Part shown: piece after piece, positions 23,703-35,045 of the stretch
Layout of the letters: every line of letters starts with the position of its first letter
Numbering within the stretch: the stretch's first letter is position 1
Assembly (NCBI GenBank): GCA_963682055.1
Contig: OY821746.1
Span: forward strand, 19,519,992-19,583,991
Length of the DNA stretch: 64,000 nucleotides
Reading direction: 5' to 3'
Source: Primula veris
Lineage: Eukaryota; Streptophyta; Magnoliopsida; Ericales; Primulaceae
The notes under the pieces: generated by a model
What the model saw: only the letters and a program-made list of their open reading frames with translations
Databases searched by the model: none
Told to the model about the DNA's origin: nothing
Made by a program: the position numbers and the translations under genes

Positions 23703-26700
23703 AGACTCGGTTCCATGGTTTAATAACTGTTTATTCTGAGACCTTGGTTAATGAAGATGGAGATGAAGACAGAGAAAGAAATGGAAATGGTAACGGAGAA
23801 AGATGGAGAGGGACATGCCGAGATCCGCCAATGCAGTAACATTTATAAACATTGTAATCTTGGTGTTTATAAGACACTAGGAGAATTGCCAAGATTTTTC
23901 CCTGGTTATATAAGTTCGCTAATATTGAAACTCTGGTTCTTATTTACTTCTTTGTCTTGAAGTTAACTTGGAAGCTCTCAACTAATGGCACTTTTGGAAG
24001 AGAATTATTACCAGTTTCAAAAAAAAATTACCTGTTCAAATTGTTCTCATGACAGTTTTAGATGTCACCACGTTTACTTTTATAAACTCTCCATTGTCCC
24101 TCATATATTTCATATTTGCATCACATTTTCATACGATGCAATCTTTCTAAGTTCGGGAGACCTTAAAAAGGTTACTATTTTTTTTACACATGCGATTGAA
24201 AGAAGATATATAATTGGTTTGAAGGCGTTGTAGACAGAAGTTCCAGTAGATATATAATTCTAACTATAGATGATATAGGTGTAGCTTTTGGTGGGAAGGG
24301 CATATTGCATGTACTGCTTAAAACGCCCCTCTGGTGCTCCGTACCAAACTCCGGTCATCACGCCAGGGATAGAGGAAGAAAAAAAATCAGTTTGTTAATG
24401 TTTATGAAGAGAAAGTTATCACCAAACCGAGGGGGAAAATCTTCACAAGTAAAGCTAATTAAGTACGAGATCAAATTGGAAGAACAGGGTTTGTTGTCAT
24501 ATGCAATTGGATTCTTGGATGAAGTGAAGCCTGTGTAATCATCACTACTGTCGAACAATTGCTTTGTCGTCAAATGGTTTCAATCTGTGATCTTACTCAC
24601 GAAGACAAGGTCCAGAAAGCTTGGTGAGTGGGTCTCACGGTCTACGAAAACTATACAGAATCAAGAGAAGAATCGGAGCCGCCACCAACCATGTGTTACT
24701 ATTGCCTGGAACGGACGTAAACTTACTTCAGCTGAAAGAAAATTTGGCTAGATAGCCTCTGTTGGTACTTGATATATAGGTTGGGAAATGAAGGTATTTT
24801 ATTTTATTTTTGGCAAGATAAATTAGCAATTGTATTGAAGTTTATGTTTGTAATTTGGGATACCAAATCAAATTTCACAATGCATAAGGGAAGCCTGTAT
24901 TGGGATACAATTGTAAAGCTCAGAGTATAATGGCCTGGGCTGTGCACGAAATGTAACGGCTTTTGGCAAGTTTTTTATTTGATTTTACGGATGAAGAATT
25001 TGTTGTGAATCGATTCATCCTGACCAGTTTAGTGAAGGATCATCTATCAGGGGAGTAAAAATCGATGACTGGCTGTGCAAATACGAGAAGCAAACAACTT
25101 TTTATCACACACTTTCTAAGGATTAGTTACTTAGACGATAAGGTTTCATGAAGCATATTTCGCCACCCCTTATAAATGATGAGATAGACCCTATTGTGGG
25201 GTCTGTTTAGTGATTCGTTAAATATCATATCTTTATAAACGATTTGATTATGTGGCAGACTATTTTTGTTGTTTGCTTAAGCTTGCTGATGAAAGATTGT
25301 GTTGTTTTTCCCGTTGTTAGTGGTGAGGGAGAGTATATTACAGGCTCCTTTACTATATCTTCCGTCTCTGATGATCATATATTGTAGAAGGATGAAAGTT
25401 TATCTTTCAATATTGTTTACTGAGAAATTTTGGCAACTGACTGATATTCGTTGCAAGACGGGAGTTGATACATGTTCTGGAGAAAATTTTGTTCGAGTAT
25501 ATGTGGGATTTGAGGGTCAATTGTTATGCAGTTTAGCTAAGAGTTCAAGGTTTCTCTGGTTGAATGTTTTTCATTTGGATGACTCGTCGGCTTGGCCGAC
25601 CAATGTCATTGGGTTCAGATGATAACGTAATAGTGCATGCGGCTAAAGAAAGCTCATTTTGGGACCTTTTCCCTCTATTACTAGTCATGCGAGATGAGAG
25701 TGATGGTCGTTTGGTTCCCGATTTTGTATGGAACAATCGATTTGTTTTCATAAATCAGCTATGATGTCGGGTGAAGGAACACAAATATATTTATTATTTT
25801 CGAACGGTCATAAAAAAAAAATCAACTTGAAGGCCAATTAGTTTTATAGGGTATGTCGAAGAGCGTGAGTTGCACTCATGGTACATGTCATGAGAGTTCC
25901 GGGTTATCATGGTTGGTCTTAAAGGGTTACTACTTGATTAGTTTGGACCATCATGGTGGAGCAAATGACACACATGATTTACCGTTTGGCGGGGGACAAA
26001 CTGCCGAGTAAGTACTGTTATCCATAGCTATACTGGGGCTGCGTTATTTGGAATTGAGGTTGTTTGAGTAGATTATGATTCACATATTAATGTGAGTGTC
26101 GAGGACATTGGTATACAATCATAATCATGACACAAGCATGCTGCTTCATTTCATGAAATTAGCCAGCACAACGGAACTAAAAATGTTCCCTCGGAAATAT
26201 AGCCGTCGTACTAATAAGGATTTGCCTAATTCGATAACAGACTGAATATTACCAAGAAAAGAAGTGACCGAGGCCGCAATTAAAAAAAGGTGCGATACGA
26301 ATAAAAGTGGAAAGGGGTCATGTGATGTCAGCAAAAGAAGAGGTTGTGATACGGATATAATGCTATAATAACTGATTGTTTATCAAATTACAAATAACAA
26401 TAAAGATGATTAGTGATTTAGTTTTGTTCATTTTGTACTCCTGTAATTGATTATGTGCTTTGTTTTTTTTTAAAAGAAGAGATTATGTGCTTATTTTATT
26501 TAGTTTGCTAACAAATCCATGTTGGATTGGATAAATGTAGCAACCAATACCATTCAACATGTTTATTATGCATGAAGTTTCTCACTGGCTTTTCACCCGT
26601 CTATCTCATCATGTTCACAGATTTTTGCCTTCTGGAATAATAATAATTTTCAAATTTTAGAAAAATGCCGGGAGGGCACCCCATATATCAGAAGAATGTT

Positions 26701-27990
26701 TGCTGCGACCCTTCCAACTTTTTTATAAGGAACCGGCGGTTATGTAATTCCCCGGCAAGGTCTCAGCCTTAGCTTAAACAATTTTTGGGGTTGAGACTTT
26801 AATTTTTCAAGGCTTCGAATTCTGAAATTCTCTTGTAAAATATTTCACTATATACGTTATGTGTACAGTAAAAATGTTCACACTGACCGACGGTTTGCTG
26901 CTACAAAAAAATGTGTACGTTCTATAGAACACTAATCCAAATCTGAAATGGGAAACGCTATCTTTTAAAGGAAACAAGTTCCCCAGACAGCAACTATGAG
27001 TTGAACAGCTTATTGATCACTGATTCAAGACTTGGTATATATAAGAAAATTGGTAAATGTGCACCCAACAAAAGCCCACAATCTTCCAGATTGCAGTTGA
27101 CTCGGAACAAAAATCTCGTAACTCGTCGGAAGAACATGTGAAGCTCGAATTTAATACACTTCCACTTGTTCTCCAATTTTTATTTGAGACTAATCTTAAT
27201 TAAAGAACAATGTTCGTCGTCTACCTATAATTAAGAAGGAAGTACCGGTTGTATGGGTGTAATTTTTTCCCCCCTTTCAGAATTAGTGTACGTTACATAT
27301 GGTATTAAAGTTGCTTGTCCACTTTATGGAAATCACAACTTGACTTGAAATTTGTGAATTTGCTATAAAAGAAAGAGTAAATTGACGACCCTATTATGCA
27401 TATACGTCATATTTCAGATTCCCATGTCCATTTAAGTGCATTATACTTTATGCTTCAAATTTGTTATAATGTTTGTTTGCATGTATAAAAGAGAGTATAT
27501 ATTTTATAACTAGTTACTATTAGTGTGATAGATAATATCACCGTATATGTGGCATTAGTTATACCCGCTTATTAATATAAATTATAGTATAATTAGTACT
27601 ATCTCTTATATAATATTCAATGCAATTTGTCTAAACAAAAAATTTATAACATGGGTACACCGTATTAATAATCTTACGTAGGTCATATTTGACACATCAT
27701 TACAACAAGTGTAAAGTACTAAAAAAACATGTGTTCTACATGTGTATATTTTCAACTATTAGCGACATTATGCCAGAAATAGGAAATATGTATTTTTTTA
27801 TAAGTAGAATACCAATCTATTTTAATACTTTGTGCAAGTAGCACGACTAATAATTTTATATCAACTCTTATATCGCAAATAAACATGCCCTAGACATATA
27901 TATAATGTTGACATTGAAATTGACTATTTATTAGTGAATAATTTGTGAAATATTAAAACCAAACCTTCTATATCTTATACCAATATATGC
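23703..27990. other. Intergenic region without recognised genes
   Basis: The longest frame (25299-25622, 107 codons) has no family I recognise. No surrounding splice or coding pattern supports it. Base composition is a little less AT-rich over 24.2-25.8 kb, so a decayed gene or LINE body is possible but unproven. Confidence 0.45.
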
Positions 27991-28008
27991 GATGACATTT
28001 GTGTTATA

Positions 28009-28650
28009 ATGAATTTAGTTTGCAATAGTTTGACTCACATTTATAGACAAAATAACAATATGGCGGACAAATTAGCAAAAATGAATTCCAATAAGCATAC
28101 AAATACTTATCTTAACTTGATGGAGTTACCGAGTGAGGTTTATGCTGCTCACGTCCTTGATTTGACTGTCGTACCAAACCTTAGGATGGTAAAATAATTT
28201 TCTTACTGACCATTTTATGAATGCTTTAGTTTTTTATTTCAATTTTGCAAATGAAGGTTACTTATGCAAAAGTTATCTTTTTTACTGATTTTTTGTGAAT
28301 ATTTTAGTATTTTTAGTAAGCTTTCTGGGGTTTTAAAACCAGCAAGATTCAAGTTAAAGTTTTGGGATTTATAGCTATAATGGGAATTGGACATGGGAAG
28401 AAAAGCGGTATATATGGGTTGGTTTTAGCTTTTACAGTTTTTAGCTGAATTTTTGCCAATTTATATGTTGGTTAGCTAGATAGTTTATGAGCTTGTAATT
28501 TTGTTAACTGCAGTTAGCTAGGTAGTGTCGGATCGAAAGATTGTAATTTTGCTATTTTGGGTCATCTTTATTCTGGGTAAGGTCACACTCTAATTTTAAT
28601 AAAAGTTTGTTGTTTGGTTTTAATTTTTATTTATTATTATTCTCATCGTT
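28009..28650 (+). pseudogene. 3' end of a LINE: RNase H-like C-terminus and tail
   Basis: The frame at 28009-28197 carries SLTHIYRQNNNMADKLAKM, the typical last motif of the RNase H-like (RVT_3) domain of plant LINEs: H, R, N, then AD.LA. Non-coding sequence follows, ending in an AATTTTAATAAAAGTTTG-type tail near 28610. The rest of the element is absent, as expected of 5'-truncated LINE copies. Confidence 0.65.
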
Positions 28651-29278
28651 AGCCTAACTTACTATTCGTATTAAAAAAAATGTTTTAGTACATGCTATGA
28701 AATGTTTGGGTTGATGTAAGATGCCAAAAGATAAATGAGAAAAGATCAAATGTTCATTAGACTCTACGAATAATGTTATAGGATAGAATATTTAAGAGTC
28801 ACAGTTAGTAGGGTCCAAAAAACATCCGCATTTCGAGATCTAAGTAAAATAAATTAGTCACATCTGCCCACATAACCTAAGCCGATTTTGTAGGGCCTAA
28901 AAAACATGTGGGTGTATATTGCAAAGAAACAATCAGAAGATAAAATAAACTGTACAAAGTTTTGCATTTCTTACGGTTTGTGTTCCACAAATCTTGCCTA
29001 GGCAAGATTTGCAACGGAATAAAACTTAATTCTGCAATTTATATTCAGTTCTCATATTTATCATATTATCGCTCGATTATCTTTTTCATATTTACAAAAT
29101 GTTTCAACTGATTATTGTTTAAAATTCTCTAAATTTCAATTTCATGTGCATGGGCTATATATACTTTCGTCCTTCCAATTGTTTGACCAACTTCGTGGTC
29201 TTCTTCGATTTGGTTTTATTTTCTTTACTCAGTTAAAGAAAAAATTATTTATTGTTCTTGCAAATAATCTTTGTCTAC

Positions 29279-29701
29279 ATGGAACACAAACTCGTGATAG
29301 TTTTCCTTCTTTGTATAATTCTGATTTCTTCTCAAATTTGGACAACTTTGTCTGAAGATAATGTCGTATTCCATGGAAAGGAAGATAGCATTGATGAAAG
29401 TAAGGCAATACAAACCGCGAGAGAAACGGAAACAGAAAAAGAAAACTATTTGTTTCATGTACCTGAACTAAGGCATAATTATAGGTTATTAAAGGGTGGA
29501 GGTGGCAGAGGGGGTGGAGGTGGCAAAGGTGCCCTAAAATCTAACAAGAGAGGTGGCGCAGGTTCTGCTGGAGTAATAGCAGGCTCACACCATTCGGGTT
29601 CACCAAATACCAAGGCACCAACATTACTTGTATGGTGCATGTCTATTGTTATGGTTCTATTTTTCTTCTTATTTCCCCAGCAGTTTAATACAGTGTTTTA
29701 A
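29279..29701 (+). CDS. Secreted glycine-rich protein, copy 1
   Basis: 140 residues from the ATG at 29279. Residues 1-25 form a signal peptide, then an acidic stretch, then YLFHVPELRHNYRLL at 57-71, a glycine-rich run (KGGGGRGGGGGKG) at 72-84, GSHHSGSPNT at 102-111, and a hydrophobic end starting at C120. The same order (signal peptide, LFH..R(F/Y)R.L, Gly run, SPN, hydrophobic tail) occurs in copies 2-5. A short hydrophobic C-terminus after small residues suggests a GPI-anchor signal, so a cell-surface or wall role is likely but inferred. The last codons and the TAA lie in a hAT-like element starting at 29691. I know no named family that matches. Confidence 0.72.
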   Translation: MEHKLVIVFLLCIILISSQIWTTLSEDNVVFHGKEDSIDESKAIQTARETETEKENYLFHVPELRHNYRLLKGGGGRGGGGGKGALKSNKRGGAGSAGVIAGSHHSGSPNTKAPTLLVWCMSIVMVLFFFLFPQQFNTVF

Positions 29702-30625
29702 AAAGCTCACAACGTTGTGTGATATAGTGTTTTTTAAAGAAAAACGCTATTCGAGTGGTAAAGCGAAAAAATCGCATTATTGGGTCTAAAAGCGCAAAAA
29801 ATACGATATTTTTGACCGAAATCATAATCACCAAGTATTTAAAAAACAAACAAAAAACCAGTATTGCATTACGTCGTTTTGGTTTCGAATATATTTTTCT
29901 TTTGTAAACATTAAAATCAATGGCTTAACTGTATTAAACAAACAAACGGATATTTTTAGTTGCTCTCCTTTTATAATCTACCGCCACCCAACACTGATGT
30001 TCACGCCTCCGAATGGAGGTCAATCATGCAGGAGTCAGTTTTTTCACTTATTAATTAAAATCAGCTAATTGAGTCGTATATTCAAATCTGAATATTTGCT
30101 AGTTATTATTTATTTTTATCTAAAAACATACTATTATATATTTCGATTTTTGGATTATGAGTTTTTTTCTTGTTTAAGGAAAAAAATGAATCAATGTGTA
30201 CGTACATGTTTGTTTACAACTAAATCATATTTAAAGTTAATATATATCATGATCTTTTATCTTCTTTTATAAAGAGCAAGATAGATAAAATGGGTGATTT
30301 TTCTTGTAAGTGAGCTGTTTAGACATCGGAAGTGGAAGATTACAAATATTTTGCTTGAAAATTTTATGATTAAAGAATGACTTGTAATCAAATTAATTAT
30401 ATTTGATTATGTATTTCCTTAATTATAACGGCCTACACATTGTATTGTATTTAACTATTTAATTGTCAATATAATTAAAATAAATTATATGATTACCTAA
30501 TATTGTATTGTTATATTAATAGGAAGAAAAATACACTGCAAAACGCTTCGTTGCTACGCTATTTGCGTTTTTAACATAGCTATCGAAAAAACACTATGTT
30601 AACAATAACGCTATTTAAAACACTG
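29691..30625. mobile_element. hAT-like element inserted at the end of glycine-rich copy 1
   Basis: The ends CAGTGTTTTAAAAAGC and, inverted, CAGTGTTTTAAATAGC match at 15 of 16 positions. Flanks are GTTTAATA (29683-29690) and GTGTAAAA (30626-30633), 6 of 8 alike, an aged 8-bp duplication. It is 935 bp with no transposase frame. Inner ends are rich in GCGATTTTT-like words. Confidence 0.83.
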
Positions 30626-30633
30626 GTGTAAAA

Positions 30634-31500
30634 TGAAAGGACCCGTTTGGATGCACCAACATTTCTTCGTATGGGTATGTGTACCGTGATTCTGACCTTT
30701 TTTTTGGTTAATGTTGGTTAATGTTGGCGTAAGGATCTCTATTTTAACATGGGGTTTATTGTGTGTTTTGTACTGAAAATTCTGGAAAAATACCATTTTT
30801 GGAGAGCTATTGAACGTTTAAATATGCAATCATTTTGTTATGTGTTATGTTGAGTAGTTTCAAATAGATAACATCAGTGTAAACTTAATTTGATGATTTT
30901 CTACTGGGTGGTAAGTTTTTTTTTTTTTTTTTGGGGGGTTGTTTATCCAACATAATTAAATGGAAGTGGGAAGTTTAAAGCAGTTACTTTTCAACTGGAT
31001 GGTGTGCTTTTAAGTAATATTAATTATTGTGGATGCCTTATTAAGCAGTAGAAAACATTATAGCTTCAACAAGCAAGATCGATATATAATCTGGAACAGA
31101 CTTTAGATTTTAGCTTTACGGATACTCATGTTCACCCCACATTCCATTCCAAGAGGACCAAGACTCGCTACAAAAAAAAAAAAAAAAAAACAGTTTATTT
31201 ACCAACAGTTTGTTATTTGAAAATTGTTGATAAAATGAGTGTCGTTAAAATCTTATATTGTTAAAAATTAGAGACATTCATTTTATCAACAGTTTTCAAA
31301 AATCAAATTGTTAGTATCTGAACTTTTTATTGTATTGACTATTCAACATTGTAAAAGTGTAAGAAAATACTTTTACTCTTATATTACATGGAAATACTAG
31401 CCAATTTCACTACACTTTTCGGATAAAAGAGTTTAAAACTTAAGCCAAGAAGCCCGAATCAACAATACAAAGTGAAAGTGGGAAATCAGGGAGAGCTTAG
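30634..31500. repeat. Upstream block of the glycine-rich unit, paralogous to 42965-43620
   Basis: Shared ordered anchors with 42965-43620 include TTGGATGCACCAA, TTTTGTACTGAAA, TGTGTTATGT, AAGATCGATATATA, the TTTAGA..TTTAG stretch, ACCCCA and AAAGTGAAAGTG. The order is colinear, which shows tandem segmental duplication upstream of copies 2 and 3. Confidence 0.8.
31166..31337. mobile_element. CACTA-like MITE, 3-bp TSD, absent from the paralogous block
   Basis: It starts CGCTACAAAAAAAAA and ends, inverted, CAATACAATAAAAAG, both degenerate forms of the CACTACAA terminus. ACT flanks it at 31163-31165 and 31338-31340. An internal hairpin pairs ACAGTTTGTTATTTGAAAA with its near complement at about 31290-31315. 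The paralogous sequence near 43420 lacks the insertion. Confidence 0.7.
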
Positions 31501-32559
31501 TAACATGATTGGTTTACTGTCCTGGCAGTATGTTATCAGCAATGTACCAAATAAGTTTATGCAAATGTATTCTTTAATGGATGCGTGAGTATTTTGGGGA
31601 AATTTGGATTGCAAAACAGAGAGAAATAAAGAACAAGAGTGAGGAAATTTATAAGAACTCTATTAAAGCATAAGCGTCGACGTTAAACACGTAAGATCTA
31701 CTAAAAAGTGTTAATATGTTCAATAACTACTAATGCATGAATATAGTAGGTCTAAAACATTACAAAATAATTAGTATACACGTAGTTTAATTACGAACTT
31801 TGTTTAATATAACAAGTTAATTTTGAATACGTACCATGTGATTCATTTAGTAATACGTAATTGTAGTTGTATACATTTTGGCTCTAAAATAACGGTCCAC
31901 ATAATTGTTTTTGCGTTCGTATCAATTTGTGAGACTACATGAAGTTTTTATTTTCTTGACTAAATCTTAAGTTTTTAAGTTTTGAGACGTGTTTACTGAG
32001 CATTAACGCGTTTAGACCGCTGTTTTTAGAGTTTTGTGTTTTAAAAAGAGATTTTTAATACATAGGAGAAATTAAGTTCTTAAATACTTCTTTTTTTTTT
32101 TTTTTTAGAACATGGGAGGCTAAGGCCGAAAGAGAAAAAGAAATCAAACAGAAACAGAAAAATACGATCTAACAACGATAACCGATAACCCTAACTAACA
32201 CGTCCCTAAGGAGGGCACTCCGTCGTCATAAAATTTAGTAAATAACATCTAAAACTAAGAGAGATACTTGCACTTAATAACAGACATACACCTCAGAATT
32301 GACGATCATGTTGATTTTGATTTCGTCTTTCTTTCCCACTAATTTGCACTTGTACTTGTCATTTCAGCAGCATAAGTTTCAGCTATTTATATTTCATGAG
32401 AGAGAGATTTATTAGGGGGGTAATTCCCTATAAATTACTTATAGCAACTTATATTCATTCTAAATATCTTCATAAGTTCACATTTCTCATAGATAACATT
32501 TTTTAATTATTTAATTTATTTACTAAATTGTCATACAAACCAAAATATAATATACATAT
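31501..32559. other. Intergenic, with a poly(T)-ended retroposon-like stretch
   Basis: A run of at least 16 T at 32091-32106 followed by GC-richer sequence (32107-32240) looks like the 3' end of a minus-strand retroposon. Its other limit and target-site duplication were not found. The rest is AT-rich with no coding signal. Confidence 0.4.
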
Positions 32560-32840
32560 TTTATTTTTCTACAAACCAAAAAAAATAGTTTTAAATTACA
32601 ACAAAATAAAAAAAAACACAAAAAATTATAAAAATGAAAAAAATTACAAAAAATATAAAAAATTACAAAAAATTATTAAAAAAATTATAAAAAAAATATA
32701 AAAAAATCATAAAAAATCATAAAAAATTATAAAAAAACAAAATATCATAAAAAATCACAAAAAATCACAAAATATATAAAAAATCATCAAAGATTATAAA
32801 AAATCACCAAAAATCACAAAAAATTATTAAAAATACAAAA
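32560..32840. repeat. A-rich tract (AAAAAATCACAAAAAA motif)
   Basis: The tract is nearly all A with ATTAC, ATCAC and ATTAT steps. It is close to the complement of the T-rich tracts at 651-1165 and 33561-34030, so a single strand of this locus could pair across the 21-bp array. Confidence 0.8.
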
Positions 32841-33560
32841 ATCACAAAAAAATGGCATACACGATAAGAAAAATTGCATACATAATACAAAAAACTATAT
32901 ACACAATAAAAAAAAATGCATACACAAATCGAGAAAAATGCATACACAATACGAAAAATGCATACACAATAGAGAAAAGTGCATACACAATCAAGAAAAG
33001 TGCATAAACAATCTAAAAATGTGCATACACAATCGAGAAAATTGCATAAACAATAAGAAAAATACATAAATAATATGAAAAGTGCATAAATAATACAAAA
33101 AAAATACATATGCATAAAAAAAAAGAAAAATGCATACAAAATAAGAAAAATGCATACATAGTCGAGAAAATGCATACACAATCAAGAAAGTGCATATACA
33201 ATCGAGAAAATACATACACAGATCGAGAAAAGTGCATACACGATCAGAAAAAGACGTACACAATGCATAAAAATGTATATACAATCCAAAAAAATTGCAT
33301 ACACAATTGAGAAAATAAGATACACAATAACAAAACTGCATACATAATACCAAAAAACACATACAGAATATAAAAAAATACATAAACAATAAGAAAATTG
33401 CTTACACAATAAGAAAATTGCATACAAAATCGAGAAAACTGCATACACAATCCAGAAAAATGTATAAACAATCCAGAAAAGTGCATACACAATCTTGAAA
33501 AGTGCATACACAATCCATAAAAATGTATATATAATCCTGAAAATTTCATACACAATCCAT
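32841..33560. repeat. 21-bp minisatellite, array B
   Basis: About 34 copies of a unit close to GCATACACAATCGAGAAAAGT. The period is 21 bp with occasional 20-bp units. The long minus-strand frames here are only translations of the repeat. It is related to array A at 1-650 by period and the GTGCATA core. Confidence 0.92.
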
Positions 33561-34030
33561 ACAAGTTTTCCAATTTTTTTGTGATTGTGGATATTTTGGA
33601 ATTTTCTTGATTTTCTTTTTTACTTTTTTTTACCATTTTTTGGATTCCCGACTTTTTTTGAAGGTTTTTTATTTTATTTTTTTGGATTTTTGGATTTTTC
33701 TTGTTTTTTTTTTTTACCATTTTTTGGGTTTTTCCGGGTTTTCGATTTTTTTAAACTTTTTTTTTGCGATTTTGTATTTTTCTTGGTTTTTTTAATTTTT
33801 TTTACTTTTTTTTGGGTTTTTTCGGGTTGCCGACTTTTTTGAACATTTTTCCATTTTTTTGTAATTTTGGATTTTTCTTGATTTTTTTTTTTATTTTATA
33901 ACATTGTTTTTGGTTTTTTTTCGGGTTCCCGACTTTTTTAAAGATTTTTTCAGGGTTTCTTTTGGTATTTTCGGATTATTTTATTTATTTATTTTATCAT
34001 TTTTCCTGTTTTTCCTTTTTTTATTTTTAT
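33561..34030. repeat. T-rich tandem repeat, period about 90-100 bp
   Basis: Four to five degenerate units, each with a GGGTTCCCGACTTTTTTGAA-like phrase (near 33643, 33733, 33820 and 33922) between T-rich stretches with GATTTTTCTTGATT. It abuts the 5' end of glycine-rich copy 2. Confidence 0.82.
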
Positions 34031-34106
34031 TTTTATTGGGTAATTAGGTGAAAGACCAATGTTTAATTAATTTTTCTTAAATCGTTTTGTTTCTATATAA
34101 CAATCC

Positions 34107-34505
34107 TTGCTTAACTCTATATTTATTGGAGTTCTCCTTCTCACAGTAATCCTATTTTCCTCTCAAACCTACCCAAGTTATTGCAACAAAAATAGCCTAC
34201 GTAACCAGGACGTCCTAAGGGAGAGATTTAGGTTACTAGCAAGCAGCGGTGGAGGCGGTGGTGGACGTGGTGGTGGAGGCGGCGGTGGACATAGCGGTGG
34301 AGGCAAAAGAGGGGGAAGCAAAGGAGGTGGAAGCCGAGGTGGCACACCGCCATACTATGGAGGCGGTGGAATAGGAGGCCCGTATTACGGAGGCACACAT
34401 CACCATCATAACAGATCAAGTGCACCGAATACCATCCAAGCAAAATCTACCAGAGCGTGCATGTTTACCGTGGTTGCCACGTATTTTTTTCTTCTCATGT
34501 CGTAA
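34107..34505 (+). pseudogene. Secreted glycine-rich protein, copy 2, no ATG
   Basis: An open frame of about 132 codons has the family layout: hydrophobic leader (IFIGVLLLTVILFSS), LRERFRLLASS, a long run of Gly with R and H, a Tyr/Gly/His part (PYYGGGG, GGTHHHHN), SSAPNT and a hydrophobic tail after C. The frame has no ATG before the leader; the first codons read TTG CTT AAC and a stop lies three codons upstream. The start may have been lost to the neighbouring T-rich repeat, or an upstream exon could supply it. The coding body is otherwise undamaged, which suggests recent loss or hidden splicing. Confidence 0.65.
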
Positions 34506-35045
34506 GGCAGTCTAAATTGTAGTAGGATTGGTGTTTTTTTTGCTACGCTTTCTTTTTTGCTAGTTTGGCTACTTTTTACTGTTTGAATATGAGTTTAGTA
34601 GTAGGATTGGTGTTTATTTAGTGTCTAATAGTATTTGGTTTAGCAGCTCCATGTTCGGGATTTCGGTAATTAGGGCTTCGGTTTGCCTTGTTAAGCGAAG
34701 TTGTATGTTCTTTATTAGGTATGGAAGAATTAAGCTCACACCATCATATTTTAATATTCCGAGTCCCAATTTTTTATTTTATTTTTTTACTTTTATGCAT
34801 TAGCAGCATTACTTGTGACCTCTTTTACAAGAGAAATTAGAGGATGGGAAGTTTGTTTTCTCATAAGAGGAACAGGCTACTTGTTTTTCTGCACCAACAT
34901 ATTGTTGTTTACGTAAGCCTTTGTATCGTCTATTTCTTTTTCGTGTAGCTATCTAATACAGGCTAGATAGAGTAGTTATCGATATTCCAATGATATGATT
35001 GTCAAGGGCAACAACACATCTATCAACTGACTGTTTATAATCGCT

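Noticed and set aside
25299..25622. 107-codon plus-strand frame as a gene
   Set aside because: No recognisable motif, no splice context and no paralogue in the window; kept only as a note in the intergenic entry.
32841..33560. CRISPR-like appearance of regular repeats
   Set aside because: The units are head-to-tail 21-mers without unique spacers, in a plant nuclear genome.
32804..33720. Several long Phe/Tyr/Cys-rich minus-strand frames
   Set aside because: They are translations of the 21-bp minisatellite and the T-rich repeat; the 21-bp period keeps frames open. No codon bias or homology.
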